Below are positions 10,356 to 23,213 of a stretch of DNA of 64,000 nucleotides, in pieces. Below the pieces are notes generated by a model. That model was not told where the DNA came from. It worked only from the letters and a program-made list of their open reading frames with translations, and did not search any database. The first letter of the stretch is position 1. Each line of letters begins with the position of its first letter. The stretch lies in the NCBI GenBank assembly GCA_013115135.1, contig JABANP010000068.1, forward strand, positions 108,780-172,779, given 5' to 3'. Both the position numbers and the translations under genes were made by a program. The stretch comes from Perkinsus olseni. Lineage: Eukaryota; Perkinsozoa; Perkinsida; Perkinsidae.

Positions 10356-10940
10356 TCATTTACAGCAGGTTTCCTTGTGTCCTGCAAGCCAGTCTTTTTT
10401 CTGACAGGCAGAGCTACAGTACCAGACTCTCTTACACCGACTGCAGCAGTTCGAGCACACTTTACCGCAGACTTCGCACATCCGATCAGTCTCCTCGAGC
10501 TTGTTGAAGAAGCAGTAATACAGTACTTCTGGATTTGTCTCTTTGTTGCACTCCTCCCAGAATCGGAAATCAAAGCCTGCCTCGACCCCCAAGAGCTCGT
10601 ACACAGCAACACATTCCATATTGCCCTTGCCTCCTTCGCGATCAACAGGGACCCCGAGCTTCTCAGCAACGTCACTGTACCGAAAATCTAGAGAAAGGTC
10701 GAGCGGCAAGTCCCCTTGATATCGTGTGTAGCCCTTGTTCTTGGCATTGGACGTGTAAACGTAAACACAGTCGACTCGGCCGCCTTTCAGCCGTGTGCTG
10801 ATGCCCTGGGATTTGGACTGTACGTAGCTGCAGTCTGAATACTCTTTCTCTTCTATGTCACTCGCACCACGAGTCTCAAGGAATTGTCGAACTCCAGTAG
10901 GTGTCGCACCAAGCAGGGGCTCCAAACTCGATGAAGCCAT
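10356..10940 (-). CDS. MYND zinc-finger protein
   Basis: Intronless frame of 194 residues from the first ATG (MASSSLEPLLG). The first 150 residues match no domain I recognise. The last 40 form a MYND finger: C-x2-C, CC-x2-C, YC-x3-C, Q-x3-W, H-x3-C in the expected order, ending two residues before the stop. MYND fingers bind two zinc ions and usually mediate protein-protein contacts, often in chromatin regulators. No SET or other catalytic domain accompanies it, so it is probably an adaptor. Only about 365 bases separate it from the stop of the upstream minus-strand gene. Confidence 0.8.
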   Translation of the reverse strand: MASSSLEPLLGATPTGVRQFLETRGASDIEEKEYSDCSYVQSKSQGISTRLKGGRVDCVYVYTSNAKNKGYTRYQGDLPLDLSLDFRYSDVAEKLGVPVDREGGKGNMECVAVYELLGVEAGFDFRFWEECNKETNPEVLYYCFFNKLEETDRMCEVCGKVCSNCCSRCKRVWYCSSACQKKDWLAGHKETCCK

Positions 10941-11304
10941 TTTCAGGAGAGACACTGGAAAAACGGATGAACGACAAGGTGGTCGAAAACCAAAGGCTCA
11001 GTTACGAACGGTACAAGCTCACAACAAGCTTCACACCAATAACGGGCAACGCGACAATTGGGCCACGGATCGAAAAGAAGTCTGGTAAACTTGGAAAATC
11101 GGTGCATAAACTCAGATTCGATGATGGTATTGAAGAATCACAAGTTGAAGTCGTCTCCAGTGGATGGAGCTGTGAGTCTTTTCTTAAGGAAAGAGCCAAC
11201 GGTATACAGCCAGTTTGGTGATTCCGTTGAAGAGTCGGTACCTGGACAAGAGTACTCCACAGTACTCCACAGGCCACTCGGCAGGGCTAAAGCAGGCTCA
11301 AACA

Positions 11305-14300
11305 TTAGTTACCTTCCGAGGTGGAAGATTCCTCCCTGGTGTAGTCCTCTCTGATTATCTCACGAGGCGACTTCTCCTCGGTTTTTTGTTTCTGTGCAGC
11401 AGCTGCAGCAGCTTGCTTCTTCGAAGCCTCGACAACGAAGTAGTCTACGAGCTTAGGACGCCCATCAGGCTGAGGTTTGCGGTAGTCCTGACAAGAGCCA
11501 TAGCGCCGAATGTAGCTGACTTAGCATCGCGCAGCTCGCTTACTGAAGGCGACGGGCCTAGCCCTTGCTTCACCCTTGTAGCCCAGAAGGAGAGATCCTC
11601 TTCCTTGGACTTCGATTCAGTCTTCGGACGATATTTGCTCGGAGTTATCCACTTCCAGGACGGTACCTGGTAGCCGGGCATGTTGTCAGCGAGATGAGCG
11701 ATACACGTGACATACCCGAGATCCCCTTGGCAGGAGTTTTCCATCCCAATAGGGATCCGCTTCCCACTGCCGGGCAACGTGGTCGATGCCGATCACGAAG
11801 ACGTGTAGGTCGCCTGTGTCAGGACTGACCCACATACGAAGGAAGTGCTTGTAGTCCTGTATCCGCAGAGAGCTGAAGGCTTCATTCCAGTGTTGACCGA
11901 GGTAGTTGAGAGAGATCAGCAGGTAGACGCCGAAGATGAAAGAAGCGATAGGGGTCATGATGATGTAGAGGAAGGGCAATACCGAGCCTAGGTATCCGAG
12001 GTACTCGAAGCGATCGATTGGCTGAAAAAAAGAAGCAGTAGCGAGTCGCTACTAGCGACCCACAGAGCAACACTAGGAGCACGGCCAACAATATGCATCA
12101 ACCGACAGCAGAAGGCACTAGAGAAGTCTGTAACCCAAAACATCCGCTTACCAAATTCTTCGCTATAGAGTTGCAGACGGCAGCTCTGTTATAATACGCC
12201 CTGCTAGGCAAGTCCGTTATCGAGAGGAACCAGGAGTTGAGCGTGGCGGGGGATGGTAGCATCGACGCCTGGATGAGGGGACTGCTGCAGCTGTGGTCAA
12301 GGCTGGGCTTACCCAGAACGGGCCCAGAGTCGACACGATGAGGGCTTGTGTCGAATCGAGGATCTCCAAACTGTCACCACCCGATGCGGCAGGGTTGGCA
12401 CTAGCCAGGTACTCGCAGAAGCACTCCACTAGACAGACCGCGGAGACAGCTGCCAGGGAATGGCACAGGCCATGGATCGCCCCGACAAACAACCTGCGGG
12501 AGAGATCAAGCTCCTTCGACGATCCGCGGGAGACTTCGGGACCTACCTCTTGGCCTGCCCCATCTGTTCCTCAGTAAAGCTGATACACATTGCCATGAAC
12601 ACTACTTGCCCGACGAGGGACACGTACCTGAAAATGGACCATCGATTGTGGCAAGCGCCGATGTCTGGCTAGCCTCGCTATTACGACTGGCGGAAGATCT
12701 TATCGTAGGCCTCGAAGATGAGCACGATGAACTCGTACAGACAGAGGAGGGCATTAGGCTGCTGTATTACCCGGCGAGCGTTGCACAGTGGTAGGGCAGA
12801 GATGCTCTGAAAGAGATAAACTCAGTCCTAGTGCCTCGCGGGATAACAAAGAGTCCCTTGCGAGAGCTCCCAAACGGCAGCACTAATCGCTTTTACTTCT
12901 ACTATATAGCACCTGTGCGTTACAGCACGCTAGAATCAATGCACAATTGACAGCTGAACATACGCGATTGAAGTCCATAGACAAGTGTCTTGACTTGAAA
13001 TGGCGCCGGGGGGTCGGGAGACTGTCCCGGAAAGAAGCTTACCATTCCTAGATAGAACATTCCCAGAACCACATCAGCCCCCCAGTTGCGCCTTCGGAAG
13101 TGTATAGGGTTGAGCCACGTCAGACGACGACTGACCTTCTCGGGCGGGTAGGACTTCACACGGGTGTACCTGTGGTACAGCGACAAATGCTGCGTTGTGT
13201 ACGGCAAAAACATATGCAGTTCGACGCCACGACTGCCGACCGCCGACCTCTAGGAGGAAGCTGGAGTGAGCTATACGATCTTCGAGAAGATTTCACGGAG
13301 GGAGTCCTCTTTCGGGAAAAGTAACTCTCGAGAAGATACCACATTAGAGCCACGGGGATAAGAGGGCCATCGCAGATTAGTACCCAGTGCCCAGAGGTTT
13401 CGAAACCGCCGGGGGGACCTTCAGTCCCGATCCTCCAGCAGCGAAACCGAACTCATTGTTATTGAGCTTGCCAATCCTCTTGTCCACGGACTCCTCCCGT
13501 AATATGTCCTTAGGAGGGAAGTGAGTCGGATGCAGGAAGGCGCCCGCCCCACCAGAGGTTACTAAGGGCACTCCTTTACTGCCATCCTGAAGAGAAAGCA
13601 CGCTGAAACTCCCAAAGCCTCACGTGTAGGGCAACGGACGGTATTACAGGCGGCATGTACCGCGAGTAGTGATGAACATCGCCAGCGAGACGCATGGCCA
13701 AGCGCGGCTCTCCTATTTTGTCTAGCAGGACGCTGAGCATGTAACCAGTCCTCTGAAAGAGATCGCCAAGTCAAAGGGAGAACCCACGAAGCGGAGGCGC
13801 CTTCTTACAATGTCTTCAGCAACATCAGACTCCCAGTTAGGTCTGTGAGTGATGACTACCACACGATCTTCTGCGCCAACTTTGCCAGAGTCCAGAAGGC
13901 CACAGAAGTAGTCATATTGTGGGCGGTCCAAGTCATAAGAGAGGCTGAGGTCCAGACCCCATATCCACCAACCATGGGACAGCTTCACGGCGAAATACGA
14001 GCTCTTCTGCGGGAGCCTCCAGCCAGCCAAATGGTCTTGGCCGACAAACCAATGGAGGTAGACCTCTAGTCCATCGTACCTGCGCATCGAACCCTCGGAC
14101 GCCAGAAGGAAGACCCTAGGGTACTACCAGTCATGATTGCCCGGGATAGCGAAGAATCGCGGCTGATCCACCGCGGCCGAGGACTTCGATTCCGCGGTTG
14201 TTGGGGCCTCCTCACAAGGAGGGAAGGCCCACTCGAGAGGACGTACCAGCCTGTTGACGAAAGCCTTGTGGCTCGGAACTGGATAGGCCAGGTCTCCACC

Positions 14301-15489
14301 ATGGAACACCACGCTAGCCCTAGGGAGCATGATACGGCGATGGCCAGCACCGCCGTCAGACGGGGTCCTCCGCATACTCGTAAGACGTATCTCAGAGGCG
14401 GTACTGTCTGTCCTCATCCGTTTGCCCCCGCGTCCCAGTGATGGCATTGATCTGTGACGCTTCATCGCAAAGGAATCCGAGCTGCTATCTCGCTCCAAGG
14501 CCTCAATGCTTCCCTTAGAGAGGCTTGCGATCGAGAGCTTGTCCACCTTCTCGGCAACGGGATCGTCTTCGGGCACATCCACGCCCAAGTATGGCTGAGC
14601 TATCAACCGCCCAACCGTATAACTAGAGTCGAAGCCGTCACCACCATCAGCGAAGAAGTCGAACCAAGTCTCTTCTTTATCGGACTGGTCGTCGAAAGTC
14701 AATGTCCCTTCCGGCTCTCGAGTCAGCGCGGCCATCAGCGCCCTCACGTCAAAGCCGTCCCATGAAGACCTTGAGCATCACCGTGACTTGCGGGATGTAG
14801 GTTGTCATCAGAAGACTGTACCACGATACCATAGTCTTGCGCAGCTTCGGGTCCGGTCCCCGTCGCTTCTCGGCCTCCTCCTCCGCCTGGTGGTGCTTGG
14901 CCAGCACCGGTCCAGCAGAGAAGAAGCCGTGACGTCGTCCTAGTATCCTCTGTACAAGCCATGATAAACCGTAAAGGAGGAGCATGGTTAGGACCACTGG
15001 CAACTGCAGCTGGACGGGGCTGTCCAGGTACTCACAGTACTCGTCGGTAGAGGATCCCAGTCGGTCCTCCTCCTGCTTACAGAAGCCGTATTGCAGACTC
15101 AGGGCCGAGGCCATCAACAGAAGGTTGTTGAAGTATTCTCTACGAGTTCTCCGCATCGAGATGCCTCTCATGCGCAGGACACCTTCGACAATGTAGAACC
15201 CAGGCAGTCCCAGGACAAGGGCCGGTAAGAAGAAGGAGATCACCTTACTGAAGCGGAAGGGAACAGCAGCTCCGGCAGGGGCGCTCTCGGTGTGACGAAA
15301 CACCGTCATGAGGAGAAAATATGTCGAGAGGTTGATGAACCAGAAGTACCGAGAGTTGCGGTCGGCATCTTGAATGTGCTGCAGGGGGGACAGGAACCAG
15401 TAGAAGGCCAAGAACATGACCGAGTGTAGAAACACCCACCATTCCACGCGCAAAGTGAGGGATGCCTCTGAGGCTGAGAAGAGCTCCAT
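11305..15489 (-). CDS. multipass membrane metallophosphoesterase, copy A
   Basis: Spliced gene. The N-terminal third (15489-14750) has about five to six membrane segments starting WWVFLHSVMFLAFYWFLSPLQHIQD. The phosphoesterase core follows with calcineurin-like metal motifs in order: ADGGDGFDSSY, VVFHGGDLAYP, IPGNHDW-YDGL (split by an intron of about 60 nt near 14076-14135), VVVITHRPNW and AGDVHHY. Later exons give LTWLNPIHFRRRNWGADV, more membrane segments (IASFIFGVYLLISLNYLGQHW), and a basic tail ending at a TAA at 11305. Such proteins are predicted membrane phosphatases or phosphodiesterases; the substrate is unknown. An extra base near 14752 breaks the frame between the membrane part and the core, and another shift seems to precede the tail. 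Exon ends in 11.5-13.4 kb are approximate. Confidence 0.8.
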
Positions 15490-15723
15490 AATGGGAAAGA
15501 GGTGGTCGAGCAAGCCAGAGGGATCAAGAGAAAACAGTCAACTGAAAAAAACCTCACACAGGAAGTCTCAACGCTACCCAACGAGGCCATTGGTTGCATG
15601 AAAAACTAAGTCTCGCGTCGCAGCTCATACTGCACTGCTATCCCCTCATGTTCTACATATTGAAGTCATCTCTTAGCGACTCGTTCGAGCCAGTATACTG
15701 CAGCAAAGATGAGACCCGTCTGA

Positions 15724-18700
15724 TCAGGCTCGTAACGGGGTTCGGGCTGGGGACGTCCACAGAGGAACCTTCACAGACAAGATACGTAGCATCATACACA
15801 CCGAACCTCTACCCTCAGCTTCCTCCTCTGTGTAGTAGTCCTCGCCTAACAGCGGTGGTGTACTAACGTCAGCCCGGCGCTTCCTCGAAGCCTTCACCAC
15901 GAAGAAGTCTACGACCCTCGCTCGACTTCCACTCTTTACGATCTGTCCAGCCTGAAATCGACGACCTGAGGCCTTCCGCCGCTAACGCTCCTTCACCCTG
16001 TCCTTGGAGCTCCTGTGGACTCTGGGTCGATACTTGCTAGGAGTCACCCACTTCCAAGAAGGCACCTTCAGAAGGACAGAAAGACTGAGACAGTGACTTC
16101 GCCGAGCTCAACGAGCGCAGAAAGGAGACAAAAGGTTGCACAATGGCAGCCCGCGAAATGCGTCAACTGCGCCACCCTCTGCCTACTTTCGCGTTCCTTG
16201 GCATAAAGGTCTTGTCCCAGTAAGGGTCCATCTCCCAACGAGTAGGGACGTGATCAACCCCGACAACAAAACAGTGCAAGTCGCCCGTCACAGGCGAGAT
16301 GTGCATGCGCAGGAAGTTCTTGTAGTCCTGGATCTTGAGGGAGCTGAAGGCCTCCGTCCAGTGTTGGCCGAGGAAGTTGAGCGAGACCGAGAGGTAACAG
16401 CCGAAGATAAAGGACGCGATTGGAGTAATGATAATCCACAAGTATGGGACGAGCGGCCCAATCAAGGCAGCATAGTCGAACCTCGTCAGAGCCTGATGAA
16501 CCACAGGGGGGATATTGCAATCGTCAGGATTCATGACACGACATGATCTCCGTTCCGGTGAACACGTGCGATGAAACTCAGCCAGAGGGGAAGGTAGGGC
16601 CGCAATGGAGCAAGAAGCCATGCTCACCTGCCCGGCAGCCATGCTCGCACAAGCGGCCTCTCTGTTAGTGGCGATTATCCGAGGGAGGTCGCAGATGGAC
16701 AGGGCTAGTGTATTGAGTGCCGATGGTAATAGATAGAGGGGTATCTATGAAAGGATACCCACAGCGGCAGCAGACCGAGGTCATCGGGCGCACCTCGTAG
16801 CCGCTACCCGCAGCCTCGATCAGAATACCATCCAGGAACCGAACGATCTCTGGGGATTCACCGCTGGTCACTGTATGCAGTTGGGCAAGGTAAACGGTGG
16901 CGCACTCGGCAAGGCATATGCAAGCCACCGCCGCTATGGCGTGACAGGCATAGTGCACGACTCCTACCCCCAGCCTGATCACCGTGAAGTGCAACGCGAC
17001 CGCGCTTCGATTCACCTGTACTTCCAAGCCACACCCATATGGGTCTCAGCTAGCGCTATCATGCAGGCGAGGAAGCAACAGTGAGTGAGCAAGGATAGGT
17101 AACTGGAAGGGAACCTCACGCGCACTTTATGAAAAAGTAGCGCCTACGAGGTGTTGAAAATAGTGTAGAATGTTTCAATTATTAGAAAAAAGAATTCCTT
17201 CAAGACCAGAAGGAAGTCGGGTTGCGACAGGACTCGGGCTGTTCCGCACAGCGGCACCGCCGATATGACCTGACGTGCTGACGAACAGGGGGAGGGCACA
17301 GTCTCCGCGGGTCATTACCATGAGTATGTAAGAAAGACCAAGAACGACATCGGCTCCCCAATTCCGATTGCGGAAGTGTATGAGGTTCAACCAGGTCAAC
17401 TTTCGGCTCAAATTCTCGTCTGGGTAGGAGCATACTCTAGTATACCTATGGTGAATCCGCTGTGCTCTGAGTACTGATGCAAATGTCGAGGGTTCAATCC
17501 ACGGTAGCGACATATTCAAACAGGCCCAGAGAGGATCGAAAACCCCAGCCGTGCCCACCCCGTGCCCGAGGCTTTGCTGATGCATTCCGGCAGGTCAAGG
17601 CTAACTTGGCCAGCAGCATAGGCGTCTCCATTGCCAGTTTGATCGCCTAGTCTCGCGGAGACATTGGCCTCGCTGAGGAAGTCCCGTGATGGATAGTGAG
17701 TTGGATGTAGGAAGGCTCCCGCCCCGCCGGAGGTCACCAAAGGAGGGCCAGTAGAGCCGTCCTGGAATCGACCACAGCGCCAGATCGGGACCGAGAGGTA
17801 GCGATGCACGTACGAACTTACGCCAGGCATGTATCTTGTGTAATGATGAAGATCACCAGCCATTCGCATAGCCAGCCTAGGCTCCCCTATCTTGTCCAGA
17901 AGAACGTTGAGAGTGTATCCAGTCCTCTGAGCCCAAGGAGGAGCGTTAGTCTAAGGCGCGGTGGCACCGAGCTTACCTCACCCATAGCCACATCGTACAC
18001 CCAGTTGGGTCGGTGAGTGAGCACCACCACCCGATCTTCTGCCTCCACCGTCCCAGTATCCAGCAAGGCACAGAAGTAGTCATACTGCGGGCGGTCCAAG
18101 TCGTATGAGAGGCCCAGATCAAGACCCCATACCCACCAACCACGCGGTAACTTCACAGCGTAATACGTATGCTTCTGAGGGAGCTTCCAACCAGCCAATC
18201 TTTCGCTGTTCACAATCCAGTGGAGGAATGTCTCGAGGCCGTCGTGCCTGGGATTCCACTAACACACCAAGGAAGCCCATGCCCTACCAGTCGTGGTTCC
18301 CGGGTATAATAAACATCTCCGGTTGCTCGTTCGAGTCCCTGACGCTGTCCTCAGGATCCACTCGAGGTAAGGCCCACTCCAGGGGCCTGATGAATCGATC
18401 GACGAACTCTTCATTTGAGGGAGATGGATAAGCCACATCACCGCCGTGAAAGACGACGTTGGCACGCGGCAGCATCAGCGTGTTGCAGTGCGTTGAGCCG
18501 AATCGTCCAGCTGTTTTCCCACTGGCCGACAACGGCGAGTCATCCTTCACGCGCTGTAGGGATGGTGAAGATCGGCCACCCTTCTTCGAGAGAGAAGCCA
18601 GTTCATCTCCACCGCTCGCAACTCTCGGCCGAAGCGCCCCATTCGTCGATAACAGTGCTTTTTGTGTATGCGGATGAACATCACCCTCGCTGGGCAGCTC

Positions 18701-19589
18701 AACGGGAAGATGCGGCTGCGCCAGGAGCCGTGAGATGGTATAGGTTGAGTCAAACCCGTCGCCACCGTCCGCTAAAAAATCGAACCACACATCGTCCCTC
18801 TCAGATAAATCCGTGAAGGCGGTCTCAATTCCTTTCGTCTGCGCTGCAAGGAGGACTCGCGCGTCGAATTTGCCGAGAAAGACTTTCATCATGAGAATTA
18901 AATCGAAGAGGTGGGTCGTCATGCTCAAGCTGTACCACGGCACCATAGGCTTCCTTTCACTCGGATGTGGTCCTCGAAGCCTCTCCGCCTCGGTCACGTT
19001 AGTGTCGATCGGTGGACCACAAGAGAAGAAGCCGTGGCGCCTTCCGAAGAGCCCTCGAAGGGTCCACGAGCATGCGAATATGGTTCCGATAGTGAGGACC
19101 ACAGGGAACTGGAAGGTGACCGGGTGATCGAGGCATTCGCAGTAGGTAGAGATGCCCGAAGGGAGGTCACCGCGTTGTTGAGTGCAGAAACCGTACTGGA
19201 GGCTGACAGCTGATGTCATGAGCAAGTAGTTATTTATCAGCTCTCTGTACGTCCTGATAACTGAGAGGCCCTGGGTTCGAAACAGCCCTTCGGCAATACA
19301 GAAGCCAGGGATGCCAATGAACAGGGCAGGGACGAAGAAGGTGGCCACTTGGGTGAACTGGAAGGGCACCGCTACCCCACGAGGAGCTGCTGGAGTGTGC
19401 CTCAGCACATTCGACGAGGAGGAAGTACGTGAGAATGTGGAGACCCCAGAAATACTGTGAATTATGAGACTTGTCCTGGATATGCTGCAATGGCGATAAG
19501 AACCAGTAGAAGACCAGGAATAAGGCGCAATGGCAAGCAACCCACCACTCGAGCCGCTCACTTATACCGACGGATGAGACCACTGACAT
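15724..19589 (-). CDS. multipass membrane metallophosphoesterase, copy B
   Basis: Tandem paralogue of copy A with the same exon order. The start at 19589 puts EWW at the same distance as in copy A; an upstream in-frame ATG at 19640 is also possible. Matching motifs: FYWFLSPLQHIQD, ADGGDGFDSTY, VVFHGGDVAYP, IPGNHDW, VVVLTHRPNW, AGDLHHY, LTWLNLIHFRNRNWGADV, IASFIFGCYLSVSLNFLGQHW and PSWKWVTPSKYRP. All metal-binding motifs of the core are kept. One extra base near 19412 breaks the frame just after the second membrane segment. The C-terminal exon has an in-frame TAG that a 46-nt GT-AG intron (TTTCAG acceptor) could remove. The tail differs from copy A. The stop at 15724 is the best estimate. Confidence 0.8.
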
Positions 19590-20036
19590 TGATCCAGAAA
19601 ACCTGAGAGAATGGGAAAACTCCAGTCGGTCAGCGGGCATCTACAAAACACGCGAGTTGCACAGCAGGGGATCATCGGTGGTGCTACAGCCGGTCGAAGC
19701 TAGGAAGTTTTCTGACCAAGTATCTGATGATCACTACATATCGACCTTAGCAAATCCCCCAAGAGATAAGCACACTGGTGAGAGTCTCAATGGACGGGTA
19801 CAAGCGATGGACTCACGCACACTACATGAGACGGATACAATTGAATACTCCCAACGCGACACTGCGTTCGTTGTTTCACCAATTATCCAGGTGGCTGCAA
19901 GTAAAGTATCGTGATGCGTACCAAAAAAACAATCTAAGATGATCAACGAGCTGAAAGCAAACAAATCAGATGCTACAGACTAAACACCCTTCGTCAGAGT
20001 AGGCGACGTCTGACGGACGACGATGATTCGCTAGGT
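19590..20036. other. intergenic region
   Basis: About 450 bases between the start of phosphoesterase copy B and the stop of the cyclase gene, both minus strand. AT content is higher than in the genes. No exon or RNA gene seen. Confidence 0.5.
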
Positions 20037-23000
20037 TCAGGAAGCTCTCGAATGACGGCCTTGTAGTCCTTTATCTCGTCCAAGAGAAAATGCGTGAGCA
20101 TTGGGACCTTTACCCTTCACATCATGCACTCCGCGGCTCTCGGTCTCGAAGCAACCCGGCGCTAAGACGTCCAGCCACTTCTTAGTAGAATCCGTGATTT
20201 GAGTGCAACCAATCTCACCGTACTGTACCATGCGGGAGGCCGTATTAACACAGTCACCCCAAACGTCATAGATGAACTTTTTCCGACCGATAACCCCACC
20301 AATGCAGTCGCCACTGTCGATGCCAACTCGTAACGGAACGGGAATGCCCACGAAGACCGGAGATTCTGCATCACCACTCGCGGATGACGGCGGGTCCGAT
20401 GCCCCGCTGGAAGATGCTTGGCCACCAGAACGCGATTCTATTGTTGGGCTGTTCTCGTAGATGTACTGAATAGCGCCAGTGTCCACCTCGTGAATCGTAT
20501 CCCAGTACTCTGCAGCATAACTCGACCCTTGCGACTTCAGCGTGATCTCGGCATTTCGCCTGGCCACCTCGTCCATCATACGCAGCGCCATACGGCATAC
20601 GGCAGGCGCGTGTATCATGTTGGACTGTGGTAGACCAGCCGCTGCCATGTAGTTGTTCCCGTCGGTCTTGATCTTGCTGAGGCCTTCCTCCTGAGCAAGC
20701 TCGTCGAAGAGGCTGAAGAGCTCATTCAAGGTTAGAACGATCTCTCTGGGGGAGAAATTTTCATAGACAGTGCTGTGAAGCCGGGAATATCAGAAAACAT
20801 AATAGTAACATCCTTGATGGCCTCGGTGATACCTGAAGGGTACAAAGTGCCGGCACCAAGCCCAAGGCAAGCGCGAGAAACAAAAATTCGCGGAAGTTGC
20901 GAACACGGACAGGTATACGTATCACTTTAGCCTCTCAGAACAAACCCATACCATCCCACAAAACTAAAATCCAGACCGATTGAATTCGTACCATGAAGCG
21001 AATACAAATTCTCAGATCGCTGAGGCACGGTACTCGCAAATGGTCAAGTTCCAAACAACGATTTCAATCACTGATAGCCGATGTGCCCCCGTTCCCAGAG
21101 CGTGAGAGTCCTACCGATCTCGCGACTGAGGACGAGCCCCGAATCACGTCGAACCCCCTCCATTGAGTCCACCGCGTCCTGCCTCTTCTTGAGCGTGTCA
21201 AGGATACGCTCCGGGAGGACGTTGGTGAGGAGAGCGTTGCACCTGCTAGCCTCTTTAGCCAGCGAGAGATGAAGAACAAAATCTTCACGCAGAACTCCCT
21301 CGTAGACGTACCTGAGAAACGACAGCTCCCCAGAAAAAGCCATGGTACACAGCCCGACCGACTTGTAAATAGTGAGGAGAAAGACACATGTAATGACAAC
21401 GACGTAGAAAGTGGCAGTGGGTAGGATACTAAGAGTCGGGACTTGGCCTTCATGACTGTTGGAGGGAAGGAGGTGAAGTATAACTGAACAAGCAGAACTG
21501 CGCTGGCATATCAACCTCTGTGGGACCTACTGGCGCAGGCTGTTATTGCTAGGGATACAAAAACGTATTGCGTCCAGCGGAGAGAGAATGCTGCAGACGA
21601 CAGGATATACGTTAGGGCGAGTGTGTACGTATGGTCCGGCGGCCAGCAGTACCTGCGATGAGAACAACTTGGTGAATTCCGCAAACCGAGAGGCCCTACC
21701 AGTCCATAACCTTAGGACCTAGGTGCATCCACAGCAGAGTGAGACAGGCCGCCAGCAGAGAATAGCATGCCTACACAATGAGCGTTCGTCCGAGACACCA
21801 GAGGGCCCGGTCCGCACCTGCAAGTCGTCAAAGAAGTCCAAGAGTATCGACCTTCGACCTCTTAGCGACAAGCATACGATGATCTCTAGAATACCCACCA
21901 AAGCGAACATCATGAGCGGTTCCGTAGCAGCATACCTGCATAGTAGAGGGCCATGGAAGGCGGTGACGAAAGAAGCTAGCCGACTGTTACTTTAATATAG
22001 TCATTGTTTTCTCTGTGTCATCGCTGCAGTAATAGAATGATCCAGCAGTCGCCATGAGCAGCCTATACCGGAACCACGTGACAACTAGTACGAACAAGAC
22101 CAGGACGGTGGTCCACATCACTCCGAGTCTGTCAGAATGGAGGGAATGATTCACCTAACACAGTCGCGAGGCTCCTCACGCTATGCAGTCCGACAGAGGA
22201 CCTACCTGGAAGCCTTTCTCAAGCTTGGCCGACTTATAAAACTGAAGACTGAGCCTGTTCATCGGCTGGCCAAGGCCTTTCCACAGATTATCTCTGCCCA
22301 TCGCGGAATACCTGTGAGAGTGCTGATCAGTCGCACGAGTATCGCCGATTGTACAATTATTACGGTATGTCCGCCCAACGCGTGGGAGAGTGGGAAAGGG
22401 CGAGTCGCGTCCGTAGGGGAAGTAGCTGCCACGCTGGGTTGACTGAAAGAAGTCCAAAGTCCATGATTATACTGGGTGACGAAAGAGCTTTGAAACGTTG
22501 TCGATCGGTTTTTCCACTTTATTTTCAGTACGCTTCCCAAAGATGGTCGAGAAAGCCTTAAAGTTGAGAAAGCTATTATAAGAAAGAGATTTCCATAACG
22601 GTGTGGTTCACACGATATGGGAAGATGAATAACAGTCGCTCACGTGTGGACTGTTTCTCCGTGACGACTATGTCCCTTGCACTGATCACAACACCTCGGC
22701 AACGGCGTCTCACGTCTTGAGCATTCGGATCGAAAGCGAGCCTGCCACGGGCACAACACGATCAGAAGTGGCCTCCAGCCGAGAGCGCCACCTACCACAA
22801 GTTAGCGCAGAATTCTGTGATACCATCCTCCACTTCTGGCGAGCCTATATCGTCAGCCGGGAGCTGCTCGTATCTACGAGAAGCGTAGCCAAGGTCGGCA
22901 GCACAGACAGCACTCACATCATCTTAACGTCATCATAGAACCTCAGCAAGACGTCAGAAGCCCTCACGGGAGGGGCGTCCTCCGTAGCGTTGACTTCAGC

Positions 23001-23213
23001 ATAGACATCCACCCGCTCCGCGAAGACATCCAGGATGACCTTCTTGATGTGCTGCTCACGGATGATGCTTCGGTCCAGGAGGACGGCCGTGAGGTCAGCG
23101 GCATCAACCGAAACGACGCTACTCTCCCCAGTGTCGCTGTCACACTCGGTGTCCCCTTTACTGAGGGCGTGCTCAGAACCGACTGAGCACTCCTCGGTTC
23201 CCCATTCATCCAT
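20037..23213 (-). CDS. membrane class III nucleotidyl cyclase (adenylyl-cyclase-like)
   Basis: Multi-exon gene starting at ATG 23213 with an acidic N-terminus. Several hydrophobic segments follow (VLVLFVLVVTWF near 22080, MMFALVGILEIIVCL near 21900, FYVVVITCVFLLTIY near 21410). Then comes the juxtacatalytic motif LLTNVLPERILDTLKKR, typical of these enzymes, and the catalytic domain: DVTIMFSDIPGFTAL, LFSLFDELAQ, KIKTDGNNYMAAAGLP, VGIDSGDCIGGVIG, FIYDVWGDCVNTASRM and a GKG ending. The Lys in KIKT and the Asp in YDVWG are the adenine-selecting pair, so cAMP is the expected product. The Asp usually in GD-x-YM is Asn here (GNNYM), which may impair metal binding unless it pairs with another chain. 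A one-base frame problem lies near 20760. Confidence 0.8.

Noticed and set aside
10901..11221. Plus-strand frame of about 105 codons overlapping the MYND gene start
   Set aside because: Runs antisense through the MYND N-terminus, shows no domain and has no splice partner.
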